Assembly (NCBI RefSeq): GCF_021732705.1
Contig: NZ_JAKFUM010000005.1
Span: forward strand, 29,584 to 93,583
DNA length: 64,000 bases
From: Nevskia sp.
Lineage (GTDB): Bacteria; Pseudomonadota; Gammaproteobacteria; Nevskiales; Nevskiaceae
Direction: 5' to 3'
Part shown: in pieces, positions 24,901-35,718 of the stretch
Layout: the number at the start of each line of letters is the position of its first letter
How positions within the stretch are numbered: position 1 is the first letter of the stretch
The notes under the pieces: model-generated
What the model was told of the DNA's origin: nothing
Databases searched by the model: none
What the model saw: only the letters and a program-made list of their open reading frames with translations
Program-made: the position numbers and the translations under genes

Positions 24901-26136
24901 AACGTCACCTTCAGCGAGCCGGTCATCGGTGTCGATGCCACCGATTTCTCGCTGGCCACGACCGGCAACCTGTCGACCAGCGTCGCCAGCGTCAGTGGCT
25001 CGGGCGCGACCTACACGGTCAATGTCGCGACCGGCACCACCGGCAGCGGCACGGTGACCCTGTCGGTGGCCGACAACGACAGCATCCTCAGCACCTCGGG
25101 CTACCAGCCGCTCGGCGGCACGGGTGCGGGCAACGGCAATTTCACGGGCGAGACCTATCTGATCGACCACGATCCGCCAACGGCAACGGTCGCCGTGGCC
25201 GCGGGTCAGGCGAATCCGGCGACGGTCGCTCCGGTGAACTTCGACGTGCAGTTCTCGGAAGCCACCGGCGACTTCACGGCCGAGGATGTCGTGCTCGGCG
25301 GTACGGCGGGCGCGACGACGGCGGTGGTCAGCGGCTCCGGCAGCAGCTACACGATCGCCGTGTCCGGCATGACCGCGAACGGTACCGTGATCGCCAGCGT
25401 CCGCGCGGCGGCGATCCGCGATGCCGCCGGCAACGACAGCCTCGCGTCGAATCTGGCGACGATCAACTTCCAGGGCTTCCAGCCGGATGTCGGCTTCACG
25501 CTCGCTGCGCAGTCGGTGACTGAAGGCAACGGCGGTGGCAACACCCCGGTGACGGTGACGGCAACGCTGGCATTCGCCTCGGTGCAGACCGTGACGGTGC
25601 CGGTGACGGTCGGCGGCGGTACCGCCACGCAGGGCACGGACTACACGCTCGCCACCAGCACGCTGACCTTCCCGGCCGGCGCGACGGTGGCCAGCGTCAC
25701 GCTGAACGTGCTCCGCGACAACGTGGTCGAGCCGACCGAAACCGTCGTGCTGAATCTCGGCACGCCGGTCAATGCTCGCCTCGGCACGCCGGCATCGACG
25801 ACGATCAGCATCCAGAACGACGACGACGACGTGCCAAACGAGTTCACCTTCGGCAGCGTCTCCGGCGTGCTGCGCAACTCCGTGCAGACCTCGGCCCCGG
25901 TCGTCATCACCGGCATCAACACGGCGTCGCCGATCACGGTGACTGGCGGCAGCTACAGCATCAACGGCAGCGTCTTCACGACGGCACCGGGTGCGATCAT
26001 CAACGGCGACTCGGTACGCGTCCGCGTGACGGCGTCGGATCGCTTCGCGACGTCGACCACCGGCAGCGTCACCATCGGGGGCGTCACCGGCACCTATACG
26101 GTGACCACGCGGCGTCTGCTGGAACCGCTGAACTGA
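21904..26136 (+). CDS. Large secreted S8/S53-like serine peptidase with beta-sandwich tail
   Basis: The 1410-residue product has a long signal sequence (basic first 28 residues, hydrophobic 30-48). A propeptide-like region follows to about residue 235, then a subtilase-fold domain with Asp255 in ICVLSDG and Ser617 in FFGTSAAAPHAAAIAGL. The third triad position, normally HGT, is GDEGT with Glu287. The oxyanion Asn is kept in SSAGNEG (Asn368). A P/homoB-type domain lies at about 800-970, Ig-like repeats at 975-1190, and a Calx-beta domain (TEGNGG ... TLTFPAG) at about 1195-1310, before a final beta-rich segment. It is probably cell-surface or secreted. The ATG at 21904 follows GGGAGAA. Confidence 0.88.
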   Translation: MAQHSSKTWQRVRHSCRSVADTLKRRLKPAAPLALGLFASLSLVGNAGLPTFNPAPTPSAVSTGDVQMQPSAAAQIALLQSIKAAKTPIQQKIDSRLFMGMMKQKGDARMAALPDFRFVKPERDGRVPVDIVIGKNTDVLAVWDKLNAIDATIITDKGVVFSSRTVRARVRMDDVDALAAMGEVRKIRMAIPAVTNAATPPRQLGPVAAQSSNPASTPVANALTRSQGARTHGADTARSIYGTNGAGQTICVLSDGATSYQASQASGDLPPGNQVFILPGQIGTGDEGTAMMEIIYDVAPAARIGFATAFTSEASFAQNILDLAAAGCTIIVDDIIYLDESPFQDGPVAQSVNTVTANGVLYFSSAGNEGNLSDGTSGTWEGNFLASTATPPTVLAGSGPLHNFGNGGQSILVAAGSANTPVILIWAEHSTLTEGFASTDYDVYDLNGALTTVFDMSADAQDGVGGDDFPIEFIGGGAFTGERLVVARFAAGNTTSAPAFNMILFRGRLEAALATSGATRGHSAAANAFSTAATPAATAFSTPPGAGPFPNLFSSANLSETFSSDGPRRIILSPTGEELTPGNRTFSGGVLRQKPDLTAADGVSTSAPGFATFFGTSAAAPHAAAIAGLVRSALPTLTQSQVRNLLTSTAIDIEVAGVDRTTGAGIVMPVPALQAGGAVGQPSLSAGTATYSQIYGDSDGVVETNEIFAVTLPLTNVGAAPATGLSVSLGNVPSNVTVLTGPASYPDLAPGQTAPNATPIVFRVEPAFVCGTPIAFSAVASYGAPTSPQSFPLSVGTGSPGPSQTFSYTTPVVAIPDSPGAAINVPLNVSGLTSPISDLNFRFDGATCNATINSTTVGLNHTWVGDLTIGLVSPSGTVVSLMNRPGGTGNSGNNFCQTLLDDESTGISIQNIAIANAPWVGSFRPAAPLSGFDGQSGNGTWQLRVQDLAGGDLGSVRAFSLQITGSAVCNVPPQPAGGPTVVSVARAGNSPTNASTVAYNVTFSEPVIGVDATDFSLATTGNLSTSVASVSGSGATYTVNVATGTTGSGTVTLSVADNDSILSTSGYQPLGGTGAGNGNFTGETYLIDHDPPTATVAVAAGQANPATVAPVNFDVQFSEATGDFTAEDVVLGGTAGATTAVVSGSGSSYTIAVSGMTANGTVIASVRAAAIRDAAGNDSLASNLATINFQGFQPDVGFTLAAQSVTEGNGGGNTPVTVTATLAFASVQTVTVPVTVGGGTATQGTDYTLATSTLTFPAGATVASVTLNVLRDNVVEPTETVVLNLGTPVNARLGTPASTTISIQNDDDDVPNEFTFGSVSGVLRNSVQTSAPVVITGINTASPITVTGGSYSINGSVFTTAPGAIINGDSVRVRVTASDRFATSTTGSVTIGGVTGTYTVTTRRLLEPLN

Positions 26137-26178
26137 AGCTGATGAAGCATCGGCGCCGACGCTGAGTCGAGCGCCTGG

Positions 26179-26210
26179 ATCCCGGGGTCGGCAACGACCC
26201 CGGGATTTTT
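26179..26210 (+). terminator. Intrinsic terminator of the peptidase gene
   Basis: The perfect 12-base-pair stem ATCCCGGGGTCG / CGACCCCGGGAT with a GCAA tetraloop is followed by TTTTT. It is about 40 bases after the stop codon. Confidence 0.95.
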
Positions 26211-26413
26211 GTTGGCCAGCGAGCGGCGTCAGCCGCGAAGACGCAACCGGCGCCGGTCGATTGATCCGGGTATTGCCGCGGGGATCGGTGCGAGCGGCCA
26301 TCGTCGTCCAGACTTCCTTAACAGCCGGAATCAAAACGGGTATCGTCGCGTCAACCCGAAGGTTCCACGCGCCAGCCGTTGTCATGGCACGGCTTTCGCT
26401 CGATGAATCCACA

Positions 26414-27364
26414 ATGTCCAATACCACCACTCGCTGGCTGTGGCATGCCTTGGCCGTTGCGTTGCTTGCAGCGCTCGGCACCGGCCTCTACATCGCCAGC
26501 AAACGCATCGACTACACCTGGCGCTGGGAGCGAATCCCGCAATACCTGATCTCCACCGAAGGCGAGGACCTGAAGGCGCCGTTCGATGGCTTCATCGTGG
26601 TCTCCGAGGACGGCAAGCAATTGTCGATGACCGCGATGCGCGGCTCGGAGACCCATGACTTCACCGGCTTCAGCCGGATCCTGTCGAACAACGGCGATCT
26701 CGTGTTCGAGGGCGATGTCGTGGCCAAGACCGATCAGGTCGGGCCCGGCCCGCTGCTGGTCGGCCTGTGGCTGACCCTGAAGATTTCGGCGCTGTCGCTG
26801 GTGTTCGCGCTGCTGCTGGGGCTGGTGTTCGGTCTCGGCCGGGTGTCGAAGAACCCGGCGGCGCGCGACCTCGCCGCGTTCTATGTCGAAGTGATCCGCG
26901 GCACGCCGCTGCTGGTGCAGATCTTCATCGTCTACTTCTTCATCGGCACCGTGCTGCAGCTGTCGGCCTTCGCTGCCGGGGTCGTGGCGCTGGCGGTGTT
27001 CACCGGTGCGTATGTCGCCGAGATCGTCCGTGCCGGCATCGAGGCCGTGCCGAAGCGGCAGACCGAGGCCGCGCAGAGCGTCGGGCTGTCCGGTGCGCAG
27101 ACGATGATGTACGTGATCCTGCCACAGGCCACGCGCCGCATCCTGCCGCCGCTGGCCGGGCAGTCGATCAATCTGATCAAGGATTCGTCGTTGGTGTCGG
27201 TCATGGCGCTGACCGATCTGACCAAGGCCGGCCGTGAGGTCGTCAGCTCGACTTTCAGCCCGTTCGAGGTCTGGTTCACCGTGGCGCTGATGTATCTGCT
27301 GCTGACCGGCGTGCTGTCGGTCGCGGTTCGTCGCCTTGAAAAGCGTTACGCGTCCCAGGATTGA
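26414..27364 (+). CDS. Polar amino acid ABC transporter permease
   Basis: This 316-residue inner-membrane permease belongs to the His/Glu/Gln (HisMQ-type) group. TM1 is at about residues 9-28. An extracytoplasmic stretch of about 80 residues containing RWERIPQYL follows, then the conserved [20 protein letters not shown] core and the EAA loop ([20 protein letters not shown]) that contacts the ATPase. An in-frame ATG at 26384 is possible; neither candidate has a clear ribosome binding site. The ATPase gene follows after seven bases. No periplasmic binding protein gene is present nearby, so the solute cannot be inferred beyond polar amino acids. Confidence 0.9.
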   Translation: MSNTTTRWLWHALAVALLAALGTGLYIASKRIDYTWRWERIPQYLISTEGEDLKAPFDGFIVVSEDGKQLSMTAMRGSETHDFTGFSRILSNNGDLVFEGDVVAKTDQVGPGPLLVGLWLTLKISALSLVFALLLGLVFGLGRVSKNPAARDLAAFYVEVIRGTPLLVQIFIVYFFIGTVLQLSAFAAGVVALAVFTGAYVAEIVRAGIEAVPKRQTEAAQSVGLSGAQTMMYVILPQATRRILPPLAGQSINLIKDSSLVSVMALTDLTKAGREVVSSTFSPFEVWFTVALMYLLLTGVLSVAVRRLEKRYASQD

Positions 27365-27371
27365 GCGAGCG

Positions 27372-28112
27372 ATGACGAATCCGGTTTTGATTGAAGCGAA
27401 GAACGTCGAGAAGCGCTATCCGAATGGCGTGCTCGGGCTGAAGACCGCGTCGCTGGCTGTGAAGGCGGGCGAGGTCGTCGTCATCGTCGGCCCGAGCGGC
27501 TCGGGCAAGTCGACCCTGCTGCGCACCTTCAACGGCCTGGAAGCGATCACCGCCGGCGAGATCGTCGTCGATGGCCATGGCCTGCACGAGCGCGGCGCGG
27601 ACCTGCGCGCGCTGCGTCAGCGAGTCGGCATGGTGTTCCAGCAGTTCAACCTGTTTCCGCACCTGACGGTGCTTGAAAACCTGACGCTGGCACCGCGCAA
27701 GGTCTTGAAGCTGTCGGAGTCCGAGGCGGTCGAGCGGGCGCTGGCGCTGCTGAAGAAGGTCGGACTGTCGGACAAGGCCGAGCGCTATCCGTCGCAGCTG
27801 TCGGGCGGTCAGCAGCAGCGCGTCGCGATCGCGCGCGCGCTGGCGATGCAGCCGGCGGTGATCCTGTTCGACGAGCCGACCAGCGCACTCGATCCGGAAA
27901 TGGTCGGCGAGGTGCTCGAAGTGATGCGCCAACTCGCGACCGAAGGCATGACCATGTGCGTCGTGACCCACGAGATGGGCTTCGCCCGGGCCGTGGCCAA
28001 TCGCGTGATCTTCATGGATGCCGGCGAGATCCTGTGCGAGGACCCGCCCGCAGCGTTCTTCGATGCCCCGAAGCACGAGCGCCTTCGCAGCTTCCTGCGT
28101 CAGGTGCTTTGA
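27372..28112 (+). CDS. Polar amino acid ABC transporter ATP-binding protein
   Basis: This 246-residue ABC ATPase of the GlnQ/HisP type powers the adjacent permease. Walker A is GPSGSGKST (40-48), the Q-loop is [17 protein letters not shown], the signature is LSGGQQQR (144-151), Walker B is VILFDEP (164-170), and the H-loop is [10 protein letters not shown]. The start at 27372 follows a weak GAGCGAGCG. It is probably transcribed with the permease gene. Confidence 0.95.
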   Translation: MTNPVLIEAKNVEKRYPNGVLGLKTASLAVKAGEVVVIVGPSGSGKSTLLRTFNGLEAITAGEIVVDGHGLHERGADLRALRQRVGMVFQQFNLFPHLTVLENLTLAPRKVLKLSESEAVERALALLKKVGLSDKAERYPSQLSGGQQQRVAIARALAMQPAVILFDEPTSALDPEMVGEVLEVMRQLATEGMTMCVVTHEMGFARAVANRVIFMDAGEILCEDPPAAFFDAPKHERLRSFLRQVL

Positions 28113-28249
28113 CCTCGAGGACCTGCCCCGAAGGCGTTTCCGCGCGCTAGACTTTCGCCCGCCCGCGCGCCACCCGGCGTGCCAGATTTGATGAATCGTT
28201 GACGCAGCATCGGGCAAGCTGCTGTGCCGTTTTGACAAGGAGCCGCACC

Positions 28250-28945
28250 ATGCTCGGACGCATCGAATACAAACCGACCCCCGCAAAATTCCTGACGGTC
28301 GAGCGCCATTTCGGTCGCCGCTCCGTCGAGCGCCTGCTCGGCATCCGCGATCACTCGGACGTGCTGCCATCGGATTCGATTCCGATCATCCGGCGGCAGC
28401 TCGATCAGTCCGCCGAGGTCATCGCGGCGCGCTGGGGTGCGATCATGCGCGATGCACCGGCGCCCGCGGCCAACTCGTCCGTGGCGAACCTGTTTGCTGC
28501 CGAGCCGGCGATCGAGGCGGCGCCGGGTCATCCGGTGTGGGGCACGGCGATGGCCAACGCGCGTTGCCTGATCCCGGCCACCGGCTGGTATCGCTGTCTG
28601 CCGCGGATCGACGAGGCCACCGGCGAGCCGGTGGTGGACCCGGAAACCCGCGCGGTGGCGAAGCGCCGTTTCGCGCTGCGCAATCCGCGTCAGCAGATGG
28701 TGTCGTTCGCGGGTGTCTACCGGACGCGCAGCATCGGCGGCAACACGCAGCTGTCGGCCACGATCCTGATGCGCGCGGCCCCCCCGGAGCTGGCCTGGCT
28801 GCATGAATACGTGCCGTGCGTGCTGCCGGAGTCGCTGTGGGGCTCATGGCTGAACCCGACACTGGTAGAGCCCTGCGCGATCTCGCAGATCCTCGACCGT
28901 GCCCAGCACGAGTTCGATGTCAGCGAGACGGCCTGGTGTCGCTGA
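28250..28945 (+). CDS. SRAP (YedK/HMCES-like) domain protein lacking the catalytic Cys2
   Basis: SRAP proteins normally use Cys2, exposed after Met removal, to crosslink abasic sites in single-stranded DNA. Here the 231-residue product, starting at an ATG eight bases after AAGGAG, begins MLGRIEY, so position 2 is Leu. The family core is recognisable: ARWGAIMRD, GTAMANARCLIPATGWYRC (usually PADGFYEW), SFAGVYR and LHEYVPCVLPESLWGSWLNP. The active-site Glu of the FYEW motif is also replaced (WYRC), while the His before the VPCVLP motif appears kept. The gene ends one base from the convergent cfa stop. It may be catalytically inactive, DNA-binding only, or use another residue. Confidence 0.8.
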   Translation: MLGRIEYKPTPAKFLTVERHFGRRSVERLLGIRDHSDVLPSDSIPIIRRQLDQSAEVIAARWGAIMRDAPAPAANSSVANLFAAEPAIEAAPGHPVWGTAMANARCLIPATGWYRCLPRIDEATGEPVVDPETRAVAKRRFALRNPRQQMVSFAGVYRTRSIGGNTQLSATILMRAAPPELAWLHEYVPCVLPESLWGSWLNPTLVEPCAISQILDRAQHEFDVSETAWCR

Positions 28946-28946
28946 A

Positions 28947-30188
28947 TCAGGCGAGACCGTTCGGCAACGCCGATTCCCGCGATCGCAGCGCGGTCTCGGC
29001 GATGCCGAGGTAATCCCGGGTGATCGGCAGCGCCGCCGCCGATTTCGCAAGCTGCATCTGGATCACCATCTGCTTGCCGTAGCGGAAGCCGATTTCGCCG
29101 GCGATCAGATAGAACTCCCACATCCGGCAGAAGCGGGCGTCGAACATCGCCTCGGCGCTCGCACGCTGCGCGCTGAAACGCGCCTCCCAGTGCACCAGCG
29201 TCTCGGCGTAGTGCCGGCGCAGGATTTCGATGTCGGTGATCCACAGCTTCGCGCTCTCGGCGGCGGCGGAGAATTCCGAGACCGCCGGTACGTGGGCGCC
29301 CGGGAATATGTACTTGCGAAACCACGGCGAGATCGAGCCCGGACCGCCCATCCGGCCGATGGTGTGAATCAGGGCGGCGCCATCATCGGTCAGCAGGTTC
29401 GCGACCTTGGCGAAGAATTCCTGATGCTGGCTGACGCCGACATGCTCGAACATGCCGATCGACACGATGCGATCGAACGGGCCCTGCACGTCGCGGTAGT
29501 CCTTCAGCTCGAAGCTGACGCGCCCGCTCAGGCCGCGCTCTTGCGCGCGCTCGGTCGCCAGCGCGTGCTGTTCGACCGAAAGCGTGACGCCGACGACGTC
29601 AACGTCGGCCACTTCGGCCAGATACAGCGCCATGCCGCCCCAGCCGCAACCGATGTCGAGAATGCGCTGGCCCGGCTTCAGGTCGAGCTTCGCCGCGATG
29701 TGGCGCAGCTTGTTGCGCTGTGCGACTTCGAGCGTGTCATCCGGGCTCAGGAAGTAGGCGCAGGAATAGTGCAGGTCGTCGTCGAGGAACAGGCGGTACA
29801 GTTCGTTCGACAGATCGTAGTGATGCGCGACATTGCTGCGTGCGCGCTTCAGCGTGTTGCGGCTGCCGAGCTTGCGCAGACGCTTGTAGGTGTCGCGCAC
29901 GGCTTTCTGCAGCGGTTGGCTGCGCAGGTGGTCGCGATTCAGCGCGAAGATCATCAGCAGGTCGCGGATCGAGCCTTGCTCGACCACCAGCGTGCCGTCC
30001 ATGTAGGCCTCTCCGGCCTTCAGTTCGGGATTGAAGAACAGCGTGCGGTACAGCGCCGGGTCGGTCAGGCGAATGACGACCGTCGGGCCTGGCGCGCCGG
30101 CATGGACCTCGCGGGAGCCATCGGGACCGATGACGGTCAGGCTCCCGGTACGGACGAAACGACGCAGCATTCGATCCAGCAGGCGCAT
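28947..30188 (-). CDS. cfa: Cyclopropane-fatty-acyl-phospholipid synthase
   Basis: This 413-residue SAM-dependent enzyme adds a methylene group across double bonds of membrane phospholipid acyl chains, usually at entry to stationary phase. The conserved blocks are AHHYDLSNELYRLFLD, YSCAYF (141-146), the SAM-binding LDIGCGWGG (177-185), SVEQHALA, SIGMFEHVG and the C-terminal RMWEFYLIAGEIGFRYG. The start at ATG 30188 gives a family-typical length. It lies just downstream of the nuo operon terminator on the same strand and is convergent with the SRAP gene. Confidence 0.96.
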   Translation of the reverse strand: MRLLDRMLRRFVRTGSLTVIGPDGSREVHAGAPGPTVVIRLTDPALYRTLFFNPELKAGEAYMDGTLVVEQGSIRDLLMIFALNRDHLRSQPLQKAVRDTYKRLRKLGSRNTLKRARSNVAHHYDLSNELYRLFLDDDLHYSCAYFLSPDDTLEVAQRNKLRHIAAKLDLKPGQRILDIGCGWGGMALYLAEVADVDVVGVTLSVEQHALATERAQERGLSGRVSFELKDYRDVQGPFDRIVSIGMFEHVGVSQHQEFFAKVANLLTDDGAALIHTIGRMGGPGSISPWFRKYIFPGAHVPAVSEFSAAAESAKLWITDIEILRRHYAETLVHWEARFSAQRASAEAMFDARFCRMWEFYLIAGEIGFRYGKQMVIQMQLAKSAAALPITRDYLGIAETALRSRESALPNGLA

Positions 30189-30254
30189 CGTTCTGATCCC
30201 TCAAGTGCGGCGCGGAACCGCATGGTCCGCTGCCGGCTACAGCCGTGACCACCG

Positions 30255-30285
30255 AAAACAAGAAGGCGGGTTTTCACCCGCCTTC
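30255..30285 (-). terminator. Intrinsic terminator of the nuo operon
   Basis: On the minus strand GAAGGCGGG / CCCGCCTTC forms a nine-base-pair stem (30262-30285) with a six-base loop, followed by TTGTTTT. It lies 33 bases after the nuoN stop and before cfa, separating the two transcripts. Confidence 0.9.
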
Positions 30286-30317
30286 GTCAACGCCCTGCGA
30301 AGCGGACCGCGAACGCG

Positions 30318-31763
30318 CTAGTGCAGTCCAGCCGCCTGAATCGCGCTGATGAACGGCTGCGGATAGACCCCGAGGACGATCATCAGCACCATCAAGGCCA
30401 CGACCATCGCACCACCGGTGCCGGAAGCCCAGTCGAGCGGTGCCGAGTACTTGCGGACCCACGGTGCACGCAGATACAGCTGCACCATCGCGCGCAGGTA
30501 GTAGAACAGGCCGACGGCGCTGCCGGCGACGATGGCGGCAAGCAGCAGCCACTGACGCTTCTCGACACCCGCGGTGATCGCATAGAACTTGCCGATGAAG
30601 CCGGCGGTCATCGGGATGCCGGCCAGCGAGATCAGCGCCACGGTCAGGATTGCGGTCAGGTACGGGCGACGCCAGAACAGGCCGCGGTAATCCCACAGCG
30701 TGTCGGCGTCGTGGCTCTTGTACGGGCTCGACATCAGCGTGACCACGCCGAATGCGGCGAGTGTCGTGACGACATAGGTCAGCAGATAGACGCCGACCGC
30801 TTCCGAAGCCAGCGAGCCGGCCGACACGAACGCCACCAGCAGGTAGCCGAAATGGGCGATCGACGAGTAAGCGAGCAGGCGCTTCAGGTTGTCCTGCAGC
30901 AGCGCCAGCACATTCCCAACGACGATCGAGATGATGGCCAGCGCGGCCAGCACGTCGAGCAGCAGATCGTACTGATACGCCTTCGCCTCGATGAAGTAGC
31001 GCAGCAGCACGGCGAACACGGCCACCTTGGACGCCGTCGCGAGATAGGCGGCGACCGGGGCCGGCGCACCCTCGTAGACGTCCGGCGTCCACAAGTGGAA
31101 CGGCGCCAGCGACAGCTTGAAGCCGAGACCGACCAGGATCATCGCGCCACCGACCACGACGACGGTGTAGCTCGATCCGGTGACCGCCGCGACGCGCGCA
31201 CCGATGTCGGTGAACGACAGCGCGCCGGTCTGCGAATAGATCAGCGCCATGCCGAACAGGATGAAGGCCGATGCCGCAGCCGACAGCACCAGGTACTTCA
31301 TGCTCGCCTCGAGCGAACGGCGCTCCTTCACCAGATAGCCGATCAGGCCGTACAGCGGCACGCTGAGCAGTTCCAGACCGATGAAGAAACTGGCGAAATG
31401 CCGGGCGCAGACCAGCACGAGCCCGCCGAGCACCGACAGGTTCAGCAGCAGGTACACCTCTTCCTTGTTGCCGTCATAGCCTTCCATGTAGGCGTGCGAC
31501 AAGGTCGCCGTCGCCAGACCGGTGGCCAGCACCAGCGCCATGTAGAAGCAGGAATAGCTGTCGACGACCAGCAGCGGCGTCACGATCTGCGGCGACACGA
31601 AGTAGGCGATGACGCAGCCGATCAGCGCCAGATTCAGGCCGACCACGGAGAACGTCGCGTTCCACCAGTGGTGGCGCTTGATCGCGATGGCGGTCATCAC
31701 CCAGATCACCGTGGCGCTGGTGAACAGGATCGGCAGCATCGCCAGCAACTGACTCCGGGTCAT
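30318..31763 (-). CDS. nuoN: NADH-quinone oxidoreductase subunit N
   Basis: NuoN is one of the three antiporter-like membrane subunits of complex I that translocate protons. The 481-residue product has about 14 hydrophobic segments and the family blocks KYLVLSAAASAFILFGMALIY, FKLSLAPFHLWTPDVYEGAP and KRLLAYSSIAHFGYLL, including the conserved proton-path Lys residues in the last two. The ATG at 31763 overlaps the nuoM stop (ATGA). It is the last gene of the operon and is followed by the terminator at 30255-30285. Confidence 0.97.
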   Translation of the reverse strand: MTRSQLLAMLPILFTSATVIWVMTAIAIKRHHWWNATFSVVGLNLALIGCVIAYFVSPQIVTPLLVVDSYSCFYMALVLATGLATATLSHAYMEGYDGNKEEVYLLLNLSVLGGLVLVCARHFASFFIGLELLSVPLYGLIGYLVKERRSLEASMKYLVLSAAASAFILFGMALIYSQTGALSFTDIGARVAAVTGSSYTVVVVGGAMILVGLGFKLSLAPFHLWTPDVYEGAPAPVAAYLATASKVAVFAVLLRYFIEAKAYQYDLLLDVLAALAIISIVVGNVLALLQDNLKRLLAYSSIAHFGYLLVAFVSAGSLASEAVGVYLLTYVVTTLAAFGVVTLMSSPYKSHDADTLWDYRGLFWRRPYLTAILTVALISLAGIPMTAGFIGKFYAITAGVEKRQWLLLAAIVAGSAVGLFYYLRAMVQLYLRAPWVRKYSAPLDWASGTGGAMVVALMVLMIVLGVYPQPFISAIQAAGLH

Positions 31764-33300
31764 GGCAGCACTCCGGCGACGGCAGCGGCAGGTGTCTTCG
31801 CGGCCGCTGCATAGATGGCTTCGACACCGGCCATCGGCGCCTTCGTGATCTCGAGGATCGCCTGCGGATACAGCCCCATCCACAGGATCAGGATCATCAG
31901 GCTCAGCATCGTGGCGATTTCACGGAAGTTCAGGTCGCGGAGCTTTTCAGTGCTCTGCGTCGGTCCGAAGAAGGCTTTCTGCATCATCAGCAGCGAGTAG
32001 ACCGCCGCCAGAATCAGGCCGCTGGCCGAGATGATCGTGATCACCGGTGCCACCTTGAAGCTGCCGACCATGATCAGGAATTCGCCAACGAAGTTACCGA
32101 GGCCGGGAAGGCCGAGGGCCGCGGCGGTGAAGAACATCGCGATTGGCGGCAGGATCGGCAGTCGCGACCACAGGCCACCCATCTCGCGCAGGTCGCGGGT
32201 GTGCAGGCGTTCGTAGACTTCGCCGCACAGGATGAACAGCGCACCGGCAGAGATGCCGTGCGCCAGCATCTGCATGATCACGCCCTGCAGCGACTGCGTG
32301 GTGCCGGCGTAGATGCCGATCATCACGAACCCCATGTGCGACACCGAGGTGTACGCGACGAAGCGCTTGACGTCGTTCTGGGACATCGACATCACGGCAC
32401 CGTAGATCACGCCGATCACGCCGAGCCACATCGCGAACGGGGCGATCTCGTGAGAGGCGTTCGGGAAGAACGGCACACCGAAACGCAGGATGCCGTAGGC
32501 CGCGGTCTTCAGCAGGATGCCTGCGAGGTCGACCGAACCCGCCGTCGGTGCCTGCGAGTGGGCGTCCGGCAGCCACGAGTGCAGCGGCACGACCGGCATC
32601 TTGACCGCGAACGCGACGAAGAAACCGAGCATCAGCCACCACTCGGTGCTGGCCGACATCGGCGTCTTCAGCAGGGCTTCGTACGCAAACGTCAGGTTGC
32701 CGGTGGCGGTGTAGTGCACGAACACCAGCGCCAGGATCGCCACCAGCATCATCAGCCCCGATGCCTGGGTGAAGATGAAGAACTTGGTCGCCGCAAACAC
32801 GCGGCCCTTGCCGCCCGGGGCGTTATGTCCCCACAGCGCGATCAGGAAGTACATCGGCACCAGCATCACTTCCCAGAAGAAGAAGAACAGGAAGAGATCC
32901 ATCGCGAGGAACACGCCGATGACGCCGGACAGGTTCCACAGCAGGTTCAGGTGGAAGAAGCCGACATTGCGCTGCACCTCGTTCCACGAGCAGGCCACGG
33001 CGACGACGCCGATCAGGCCGGTCAGCGCGACCAGCACCAGCGACAGGCCATCAAGCGCCAGATGGAAGCTGATGCCGAGGCGCGGAATCCACGACGTCTG
33101 GAACTCCTCGACCCAGCGCGGGCTCTGGCCGTTCAGCAGGGTCAACGAGTAATCGCCGGTGATCCAGAGCCAGACCGTGATGCCGAGCACCGCCATCATC
33201 GTGCCCAGCGCGACCCAGCGTGGGAACCCACGGCCGAAGCGTTCGCCCTGCCAGCACAGCAGTCCGCCCACGAACGGGATCAGCAGCAGCCAGACCAGAA

Positions 33301-33304
<4 letters not shown>
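31760..33304 (-). CDS. nuoM: NADH-quinone oxidoreductase subunit M
   Basis: This 514-residue antiporter-like proton-pumping subunit of the complex I membrane arm has the hallmarks FLFFFFWEVMLVPMYFLI (with the essential Glu), FAVKMPVVPLHSWLPDAH and KRFVAYTSVSHMGFV. The ATG at 33304 overlaps the nuoL stop by four bases. The gene's own stop overlaps nuoN, so nuoL, nuoM and nuoN form a strictly coupled block. Confidence 0.97.
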
Positions 33305-35154
<1,850 letters not shown>

Positions 35155-35247
35155 CAGCAGGTTTCCGCTTGTTTGTCGGACGGCTGTTTAGCCGTCTCTG
35201 GCGAGATTTTCGCCTTCGTGAGCTGTCCCAGCCCGACCATCCATGGC

Positions 35248-35296
35248 CGGGCGTTCGCGGCCAAAGCGAGCGGTGCTCGCAACGCATGGCCGCTCA
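35248..35296. repeat. 49-bp hairpin repeat, copy 1, between nuoL and nuoK
   Basis: This copy is repeated 72 bp away at 35320-35368 with a single mismatch. Each copy contains GCGAGC-GGT-GCTCGC (here 35266-35280), nested in an outer GGCCA / TGGCC pair, so each can form a stem-loop in either strand. It has the properties of a small REP-like element. Confidence 0.85.
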
Positions 35297-35319
35297 TGTC
35301 GGCCCGATCGCTCCGCGCT

Positions 35320-35368
35320 CGGGCGTTCGCGGCCACAGCGAGCGGTGCTCGCAACGCATGGCCGCTCA
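35320..35368. repeat. 49-bp hairpin repeat, copy 2, overlapping the nuoK stop
   Basis: This is the second copy of the 35248-35296 repeat. The hairpin core is at 35338-35352. Its last three bases are the nuoK stop codon, so the element lies directly at the 3' end of nuoK in the operon mRNA. Confidence 0.85.
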
Positions 35369-35701
35369 CCCCTTCATCTCGGATGCCGCGTCGGTGTCCA
35401 GCGTCTGGAACCGGCGGTACAGCTGGAGGACGAGGGCGAGGCCGACGCTGGCCTCGGCGGCGGCAAGCGTGAGGATCAGGATGAACATCACCTGACCATC
35501 GGCCTGACCCCAGCGGCTGCCGGACGACACGAAGGCGACGGCGGCCGCGTTCATCATCACTTCGATCGACATCAGCACGAACAGGATGTTGCGGCGAACG
35601 AGGATGCCGAGCAGGCCCAGCGAAAACAGGATGCCGGACAGGATCAGCGCGTGTTCCAGCGGAACGGTCGCGGCCGTGGTAGCGATTTCGGAGGTGGTCA
35701 T
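35366..35701 (-). CDS. nuoK: NADH-quinone oxidoreductase subunit K
   Basis: This small 111-residue membrane subunit of complex I has three helices, including the conserved Glu-bearing [13 protein letters not shown] and [16 protein letters not shown] segments needed for proton translocation. It is about ten residues longer than E. coli NuoK; the extra residues are at the N-terminus ([14 protein letters not shown]). Its stop codon falls in copy 2 of the 49-bp hairpin repeat. Confidence 0.96.
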   Translation of the reverse strand: MTTSEIATTAATVPLEHALILSGILFSLGLLGILVRRNILFVLMSIEVMMNAAAVAFVSSGSRWGQADGQVMFILILTLAAAEASVGLALVLQLYRRFQTLDTDAASEMKG

Positions 35702-35718
35702 TGTCGTTTTAGTGATCG

